A DNA stretch of 64,000 bases from Ischnura elegans. Lineage: Eukaryota; Arthropoda; Insecta; Odonata; Coenagrionidae. Shown here piece by piece: positions 56,129-64,000 of the stretch. The position numbers and the translations under genes are program-made. The stretch is taken from NCBI RefSeq assembly GCF_921293095.1, contig NC_060251.1, positions 88,584,566-88,648,565 of the forward strand, read 5' to 3'. Under the pieces are notes generated by a model that was not told the DNA's origin, made no database searches, and was given only the letters and a program-made list of their open reading frames with translations. Within the stretch, counting starts at the first letter, position 1. The number at the start of each line of letters is the position of its first letter.

Positions 56129-59100
56129 CTGTGCATGTAATAATAAAGATATATTTGTACATGGTGATGATGTGTGAAAGTGGCACAAGTCTCTGGAAAA
56201 CAGTAACTATATTATCATTTATTTCAATCATAAATATAATACAATATCATTTTAAAAAGATTGTCAACTTAAATACATACATTCTAAGATTCAATTTAAG
56301 CATATCATTATTACGAATCAAATTTTCCCCTACATTTATTCTGCAGTTTGATAAAAGTGGAGATAACGCTACAGTTAAATGTTTAGCATTTGATCAAGAA
56401 TTATTACCACTTTTATAGTTTTCTGATATTTTCTGGACGTTATTCATGTACGTCTAATGACAACTGCTAATTTTTGTAAAGAATAAGTTTGCCTAACACT
56501 AGAGGTGGACGCTGCCGAAAACTAATCCTCGCTGATCGTATTTTTACCGTCGTCGCTCACAACCATCTAGCAAATAAACCATGAATTTAAGGAATGGAAA
56601 CTTTTGATGCCTTAATGTATAACTTTTTAGTGGAGATGGGACGTTCGAATAGTAGTATCAACGAATACCTCGAATAATGAGCTTTTTACACTGTTCGATA
56701 TTCGATGACACAAAGTTATCAATTATTCAAATGGGTCCCATAAGATTTCGACAGGTTACCGCCCAGCGTTGCAATGTGGCCACCGGTCATGAGAAAACTG
56801 TTTGATGAATGCATCATTAAATTATTTGAACAGGATAACTTAAGACTACCATCACCTTAAGACCAATCAAATCACCTGATTATTATATCAAAATCTTAAG
56901 CAGACATTTTTGTGGGTGGAAATGGGTTAATAAAGTTGGTGATTTCCGGCGATACTTGGTGGAATTCGCCGAAAATTTTGTATGCGTAATTAAACTTTGT
57001 TTCTTCTCAGAATTTATGGAGAGATTGCAAAAAAATGTGGAAAAAAAAGAAAAAAGATTCCGTGGAAAAACAAAGTTTAAGTTATTATTCACTCAACAAA
57101 AAATCTAATCTGAATATTAAATTTGATTCATGGAGTGTCGGTCTTTAAATTGAAATGCAATTTTTCCGAAGTTTTAGTTTATTTATGAACCATCATCAAG
57201 GTTTGAAATGAAAACGAGTATTAAATTTTGACACACAAACAAAATAAAGCGTGCCTACAATAATAACCTAACTGAGATTCATTTGAAATAGTTGCTGGAT
57301 TGTATATCCGTTGGCGTATAGCAACAATTTTAAAATTCTGGAGCAAATTGTGAATATCATGAATAACCCTTGATATATATATGTTGTCACTCGATACGGG
57401 AGATACGGAAAAATTACTCAAACGCTATTGGGGGAGTGCTATTAGCTGGATTTTGATCCATTGAAATTTTTCGATTTTATCAAAGTATACACAATGCCTT
57501 CTTTGAATGATTATCGATCGCATCACGTGTCATCTGTATTACTTTAATGCGTGTTTAAGTGTCCAAATGCAAACATGAGCAATTCTTACCACGTCATTGT
57601 CTGAAAATAAATTAGTCTCGTAAGTTGTAAAGGCAAAGATAAGTCATTACGAGTAAAGCACGCGAAAAACGGAGGCAGAGAGAAAAAAGTTTTTCGTCCA
57701 CACTTCCGGGGCTCTCGAGGCATTGTCGTGAAGGCCGTCAACCTTTTGTCTCGTGCCGGAACGTCGAAAAGTTTCGGCGAAGTTGCGGCGCGGGCCTGGT
57801 ACCTACCCAACTATCCAATTAGCACGGGCACAAAGGCAAGGAATCGTCCCCGAGAGGCGGATCGAAACCCTTTTATCAGGACGCGGGTTGGCCGGACTAA
57901 CCCTCGCTTCAAAAGGTAATTCGCTCCGCCGAACAAGGGCGCACTTCCTCCCGTGCACATTGTACTGCCGCTGTGATGTGAGTGCATCCCTGAATGAATT
58001 CCCGCGGAGCTGTTTGTGCACCGCAAAAGGACCAGATATGTTTGCGTCGTAAATTTAATTAGTTTGAAGTGCGCGTTTAATTGATTCGGCATAATATCCC
58101 GTCGTCTGAAAACTCTTGAGAAATTAAAGGGGTTTGTGGAATAAGTGGGTATCCCACATAAGTACGTTTTGGGATAACGAGTATTTTATTAGATTTTCAG
58201 CTTCAAAAGGATAGGTGCACGGAGCGCATCAACTCAACGTTTTATTTAAAGGATTATAAATAGCTTACGAACCATAAATGTACAGCGAAATAGAATGGTG
58301 ATTATTAAACGGAACTCCCATTATAAAATGCAAATTTTAGGGTTTACCTCTATCTTCACTGAGCCCCTTGATTGTCATTTTGTTTGAAGCTGTGATTTCC
58401 ATGTCCAATTCGCTTGTTGGCGTAGGTTCAGTGAGATTGAGATCCAATAGGGGTTTATAGTGGAAGATTATCTTCAAAGACGATTGGTGTCCGATAACGC
58501 AGTGTACTGTTGAATCCATTATTCGGCTAATTAGATAGATCTCAATGAATCTTCAGCGTGAGATTTACGAGATAATTTATCTTGACCTGCTTACTTAGCT
58601 ACTTGAAAAAAGTCGATGGAATTTATGAAATCTCTGGTTGACAAAGGAAGACTGCAATACGGGAATTGGCTCTCCTTCCTGCTCTTAATTAGGGTAGGAC
58701 ATTACCTCACTAAATAAATGTAAGTTGCATGTTCATATGAAAATATTCATCAAATGTTACTCCTGGAGCATGATTCTCTTCAGGTAGTGAGGCCTGGTTG
58801 ATGACAGCAGCACGTAAATAGAGTAGGAGGGTTCGAAATGGTGAGCTAACGAAGATGATGAAATCAAATGTGAGTAGTGAGCTTAGTGAGTTATGAGAAT
58901 AGCGGGAGAAAAGAGAAGTTTGATGAAAACGTAAATAGGACGCATCGCACACGCATTACTTATGCAAAACTAAAGCTATCTACCAAAAATATTTAGGGGA
59001 TATGGGTCAGGCCTTTTTTTCAAGGTTTTCTCGTATCTCAAGCATTTTATGTGAGACTTTTTCATCCTCCTGAGATTAGTGTGTCTTTTCGAAGGCATCT

Positions 59101-60513
59101 TCAGTGCCGGGCGGGAAGGATTGTGTGTAATAATGATGTCAAGGGCTACGCCGGCGAGAGTGTAGGTGATGGTTGGGCCTGCCTTGCCGGACAGGTCTTG
59201 ACTGAACTGCCATAGTCTCAGTGTGTCTCACCATGATAGGGCAGAGGAGGCTCTTTATGTGTAAGAAACAAGCCATTGAGTTCTCCTTTCAGCTAATCTT
59301 TTCACAGTAGCATATGTCTTCTCTTTTACTCACTCTTTCGCAACCTAAGCCAAATCTAGGGGAGTAAGCCCTGAGCATAATTTCTGGTCCTCCATGTTGG
59401 GGGTTTGGCATAGGGCTAGAAACCCTACCCTGAAAAATTCGCTTGCTACGAAACCTTTAAATGTACCTCGTATTATGGAGGAGTATAATCGAGGAATCCA
59501 AGGCCCACACCGGGCTGTAGAACTGAAGAAGAAGAAGATGATGATCAAATCCTTTTATTATGTGCTTTTCGTGACGAATTACTCATGCAAAACTTAATCT
59601 AGCTATCATGTTAAATTTTTAGGGGGTATAGGTTAGGCCTTTTTCAAGCTATTTCCCGTATCTCAAACATATTTTTTATCTGACATTTAAAGTTTAGTTT
59701 CTCAAGAAATATTATATCTGTGATAATAAATCTTATATCTGTGGTAAAATTTTCATACTTGAGATACAGAAAAATTATGATCTTCTTCCCTAAGTTCACT
59801 AAAAGTTTCGAGATTAGAGCTTAAGTTTTAAGCAAACACTATGTCGTCGAAAAAGTTGGACTAGATGGAGTGATCTCTTAAGAATAAGCTCGTAAGAAGA
59901 AGACAGAATTACTTAATCGCTCTTATGGTGATACATGATAGCCGGACGAAGACAATGCTTGATGGACAAAAGAATGGTAAAAACAATAATTGAAGGCTTC
60001 AGATAAATTAGATGAAAGAAGTGATGAAGGATGTGGAAGAGAATACCTATGTTACTGTGATAAGATTGGGTGAAAAGAGAACTCAGTCGACTGCTATTCT
60101 AAATGTTCTAATTTTTAAGTGATATTATCTTTCGCAAAAATCCTCCGTAGAACCGAATTGAAGGGTTCCCAACGTTGATCTTAGAGAAATATACATTAGG
60201 ACAGTAGATCGGGTGTAAGGATGCAACATTTGTGGAGTGACCCATTTCGTCGACGTACCTTCGTGACCAATCCACTTGACGTTTGACGGTCATCGCTTTG
60301 CGAGCCCGCGATTCACGATTAAGGGTTTGGGGAACCTGGGGCTATTTTAGGCATGGCTGAATATTTCGTGACCTGTAGTTTGCGATGCAAGTGTAATACT
60401 GCACTGCTTGGTGCAAATCAAATGAATAGAAGATGTCCCATTTAAAATATTTACCGCATTTCATTTAGTAAATAATCGGGAAATTTATCCCATTTCTACG
60501 TTTCACAGTCAAT
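56129..60513. other. Region upstream of the recognised sulfotransferase exons
   Basis: Presumably sulfotransferase intron or 5' flank on the minus strand. A GC-rich patch lies at 57640-58050. A decayed LINE-like or SINE-like piece may lie at 59130-59530 (GGTTTGGCATAGGGCTAGAA). No anchor-encoding exon was recognised. Confidence 0.35.
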
Positions 60514-60777
60514 ATATCGATGGTTAAGTTCTAACAACACGTATCTCAAAAATAGCAACTTCTCAGGAGAGAAAAAAACGAATAATTTTTTTTACTTGTA
60601 CACTGAAATCAAAAACCAAAAGTTCATAAAACTGAAAAAAGAAGCATTCATTTGCAAACAGGGAGTTGTTTTTTTGCTAGTATCTTACTTTTTTAGTGTT
60701 ATTACACTTTGTTTAAGATACCTGTCTCAAACAGGCCGAATTTGAGATACGTGTTGTTAGAACTTAGCCATTGATAT
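60514..60777. mobile_element. MITE-like element with 40-bp inverted ends
   Basis: ATATCGATGGTTAAGTTCTA and ACAACACGTATCTCAAA on the left are inverted as TTTGAGATACGTGTTGTTAG and AACTTAGCCATTGATAT on the right. AT-rich interior of about 185 bp, no frame. A target duplication is not evident. Confidence 0.8.
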
Positions 60778-62714
60778 GAGTCTAAACTTCAAATGAGCAC
60801 GTAGTTATAGTGGGGGGCTAAGAGGGTTTCATTCCCCCCCTGCCGAAATATTTTTTCGTAATGGTGTATGCCCGTGATACATCCGCTAGGGACGACCAGC
60901 TTATGGGTCCTACTATCCTCTTACTAAGAAACCTACAATATTGTTTCAGCCACAATGAAAAAAATACACCTATATTGACTACAGCTGATTTTGAATTTTA
61001 AACGACACAGTTTTTTAAAGGAATCTCTTCAGAATTTTCTAGAAGGGGAATCAAAAAGTATATCTTTAAATTTAAAACTAGAGCATTCTTTATCTAACAC
61101 AGCAAGAAGATTTTTTTCCAAATTGGAAAGTATGAAAAAATGCCGCTAGAGCACAGAAGTTTCAAATTTTTCATAAAGTCAGACGAATTTCGGGATCAAA
61201 TGCTAATGGACGTCAATCCATAATAACCACGGTCATTTTAGTAGTGAAAATGATAAATATTTCGGCATTCTATAAATGAAAATCTTTTTCTAAAAACTGT
61301 CTCGGCAATCCGCTGAGTCGATGTATAAAAAAAATAATTAATACAAATATGCATAATATTCTCTCGAAGTTTGCTAGAAGAACTAATTTCCTCCCGAATT
61401 TGCGAGTTTCTCGAGTATACCAATGTTTGACCCTTCATTCTCTGTTTGCTTATTAGATTACAGAATCATCACTATCATCATTATCTGTTTGCTTATAACA
61501 TTACGAATTGATAGAGCTCCAATATCTATTGGCTTAGAGAGGGAAAGAAGGTTAATGTAAAAATAATTCATGGGGCCATTTCATCCGGAGCGAGGTAAAT
61601 TAAATCATAATTCAATGGAACTAAACGTATCATCGCATTAAATGCTTTGCTCAGTTGATTACTTGGTACACAGTAGAAGCGGACGGTTCAGTGATATTCT
61701 AATTATGGTAATCTAGTTACGTCTGTTTGCTCCAACGTCATGTCCAAGTTTCAAAATTGGACTGAGGATTTTGGAAAAGCATGATCTCAAACTTTCGGGA
61801 AGTCCAGAACATTAATTTAAGATCCTAAGGAACTTAGATTTTATCTTCTCCCTTTCCCTTGATTTTTTTATCTTCTACTAATGAACCTCCTTTTCCATGC
61901 CTCCTAGTTGTTTTATCCAGGGTTCCCCCTTATCCAGCCACTGGCAGGGACGAAAACACTTCTCCGGTTCTCTCGTATTCCGTGTAGAGGTGCCGCTATG
62001 CATCGTCACTCCTTCCTCTTTCTCCGTTTCCCGGGGAAGGTTCGTTAAAGAAACCTAATTTTCATATCCATCCCGGCCGTCAAGCAGAGGCAACGTTGGC
62101 TCCAGAAAACCCGTTAGTCTTCTCCATTCCTCTCCTACTATCTCTCAGATTTCTTCCTTTCCAAAACTTTTTTTCTCATCCTCGCCCTTCAGGCAAAGTT
62201 TTCCACCTAATTTTTTATTTGTTTTTCCAAGCCCAAACTGCGACGAGTGCCTTTTAAGTCCTTTGCACCGTTCCTTCTCATTTTACTTTCCGTTGCTTTT
62301 CTCGGATCGCGGAGTCTTCCAGAAGAATTTTCATATTATCGCGACATCGGATGAATCCCTGATGTTGGCGCGAGTTTCTTTCTTTGCGAAAATAATTTTT
62401 TGGTTAGCTTTAATTTTTTGAGTGGTGTGTGTGCTTACGTATTCATCGTACCTGAGATTTGATTTTGGGAATTACATTTTTCGGTGCGTGAAAATGACCT
62501 ATTCATGCTGACACCTCTGTGCCAATAATTTAAAGTTTCTTAAAAAATGTCAAATGACTTGTAGAAAGTGGAGGTATAACATGTAGAAAGTGGGAGGTAT
62601 ACATAACGAATTCTAGGTCAATTTCCTGGACCAGCTTTTGACATAGTAAAGACATAGTACAATGCTGACGCAATCAATTCATTACTAATGGCCTCACTAG
62701 GACAGATGTGCTTG
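60778..62714. other. Unassigned stretch
   Basis: No gene or named repeat recognised. C/T-rich plus strand from about 61830 to 62300. Confidence 0.35.
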
Positions 62715-62717
62715 AAC

Positions 62718-62909
62718 CGTTCGGAATGAAAACCAATCGGAATTATTCATAATTTGTTGTTTTCATAACGACGAACCACCGCGAAAGTTCAGATTGTCGT
62801 CGGAATGAAAATTTTCATGCACAAAAAGTTCCGGTCGCATTGCAACCAATCGGAATCAACCGCTGGGAATGGAAATCGATCGGAATAATTCCGATTGATT
62901 TCCTTCCCT
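62718..62909. mobile_element. Small inverted-repeat element with ATCGGAAT motifs
   Basis: Left end TCGGAATGAAAACCAATCGG plus AATTATTC is the inverse of the right end GAATAATTCCGATTGATTTC plus CTTCCC. CGGAAT recurs five times inside. A second, tighter palindrome (62865-62908) is formed at the right end. Confidence 0.65.
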
Positions 62910-63189
62910 GGAAGACTTCAACACTTTTCTTAAAATATCCGTAAAGGACCACGGATAGTTGATGAAACAATACCATTCCATCTAGTTAATGTGACCGTCA
63001 ATGAATTTTGAAGTCTTAAAAGTATGTGTGTGCATGTACGTTTAGTGCAAGTCAACATCTTTTCTGGTAAAGGTAATCATTGTAAGGAAAAGACACCGTA
63101 TTAGAGCTTTTTTATTCATTACTTCCCATTATTGTGAAAACATTGTAAAGAATCAGTATTAGTGATTTTTTTAGTCCTCAAATCAAATT

Positions 63190-63365
63190 CATAACTTTTC
63201 AATGCTTAATCCTTGCAATTGCAATCATTTTAATGCAAAATGTTTGATAATTTGGATCGCATTGCATTCATCACCGCGCTGCTGGCATTTTTGAAAACCG
63301 ATTAAAATGCGACCGAAGCTGCAACAGAAATCGGCCTTCTATGGGGTGAAATCGGGCCTCCTGGA
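63190..63365 (+). repeat. Four-copy dispersed repeat, copy R4
   Basis: ATAACTTTTCAATGCTTAAT, TTTGGATCGCATTGCATTCA, GCATTTTTGAAAACCGATTA, AAATGCGACCGAAGCTGCAA and CAGAAATCGGCC, the same order as R1-R3. Confidence 0.85.
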
Positions 63366-64000
63366 CTTTGATAGTAGTAATAGTAATGTCGAAGTTGGGG
63401 ATTTCAGTGATGGCCTCGGGTCTCGGTTACTGCACGGCCACCTTTAGCACTCCTGTTTATATTTACTCCGAGGTTCAAAGTGGATGAGGGTTGGTTCGGT
63501 TGAGATGGTGGCAAGTTAAACGCCCGAGGCCGTTGGGCTCGTAAAACATTTTATGCCCGAAAGGCGGCCGAAGTCCGGACAGCAGTCCGAAACAAATGGG
63601 TGAATTACCTTCCCTCGTGTTTCCTGTGGTCAGGCCTTGCGGCGAGATATCCAGCGTCCATCCTGAAAATGAGGTACCTACTTGCGACTATCTTCATTGC
63701 AATTAACCGGCAATTTTATGGTTGAAGGCGAGGGCACGAAATTGCATTCGCTGTATTCTGAAAATTATGGAGGGGGAACGAAGCATTCGTTGGGTATTCT
63801 AATTAGACAGAAAAAAATTGCTTGGTAATTACTACGTGTATTTATCAAAGATTGCTCCGGCAGCTTCTGGTTTCACTTAGCCTATCTTAAAGTAGGTAGG
63901 TACCTATTACTAGGTTAGCGATTAAGTATTTTATTTAGGCCATTCAAAGTTTTCGAGATGATACATATGCAGAAAATTGTGTGGTATCTATGACAGCCAG
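63366..64000. other. Unassigned window end
   Basis: GC-richer patch at 63400-63600, then AT-rich. No feature recognised. Confidence 0.35.

Noticed and set aside
55746..56177. Plus-strand frames opposite the sulfotransferase exon
   Set aside because: Shadows of the GC-rich minus-strand exon, which has phase-consistent splice sites and catalytic motifs.
58337..58526. Possible extra sulfotransferase exon on the minus strand, ending at a GTAAAC donor
   Set aside because: The reading frame is plausible but the donor leaves phase 1 while the next known exon needs phase 0, the acceptor lacks a pyrimidine tract, and no family motif is present.
59130..59535. LINE or SINE fragment around GGTTTGGCATAGGGCTAGAA
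   Set aside because: Reminiscent of dispersed arthropod repeats but I could not identify ends, motifs or a second copy in the window, so it is not listed as an element.
1..64000. CRISPR array, bacterial operon or phage-like system
   Set aside because: Direct repeats here are few, diverged and widely spaced, genes are spliced, and no prokaryotic features occur.

Overview
The window is arthropod, most probably insect, nuclear DNA. It has spliceosomal introns, AT-rich non-coding sequence, a MICU1 gene, a Golgi carbohydrate sulfotransferase gene, tRNA-derived SINEs, LINE fragments and many short inverted-repeat (MITE-like) elements. There is no sign of prokaryotic or viral organisation. The species cannot be named from the sequence.

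Layout. 1-31.2 kb has no exon I can support. It is a repeat landscape: hAT-like MITEs with 8-bp target duplications, a second MITE group with TTA-type 3-bp duplications (PIF/Harbinger-like), several fold-back palindromes, diverged direct repeats, LINE tails and GC-rich patches. 31.2-40.4 kb (+ strand) holds the last six coding exons of MICU1, the gatekeeper of the mitochondrial calcium uniporter; the 5' exons were not found. The last intron carries an antisense LINE with an open 624-codon reverse-transcriptase frame, and a SINE. 40.4-42.8 kb is the probable MICU1 3' UTR. 42.8-51.6 kb is mostly non-coding, with a tRNA-like palindrome, a decayed MITE, a copy of a dispersed repeat and a diverged 0.3-kb tandem duplication. 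51.7-56.1 kb (- strand) holds the last three coding exons of a carbohydrate sulfotransferase of the CHST8-14 family (Sulfotransfer_2). The upstream exons with the membrane anchor lie to the right and were not found up to 64 kb. 56.2-64 kb is non-coding with two more inverted-repeat elements and another dispersed-repeat copy.

The two genes converge (MICU1 on +, sulfotransferase on -) and nothing indicates a functional link between them. All exon borders are my own readings from reading frame, GT-AG sites and phase; every junction inside the two partial genes is phase-consistent. The most unusual non-genic signals are a four-copy dispersed repeat with a possible covarying stem, a head-to-head pair of tRNA-like sequences, and nested transposon insertions that can be ordered in time. 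I did not find a convincing new multi-gene system.
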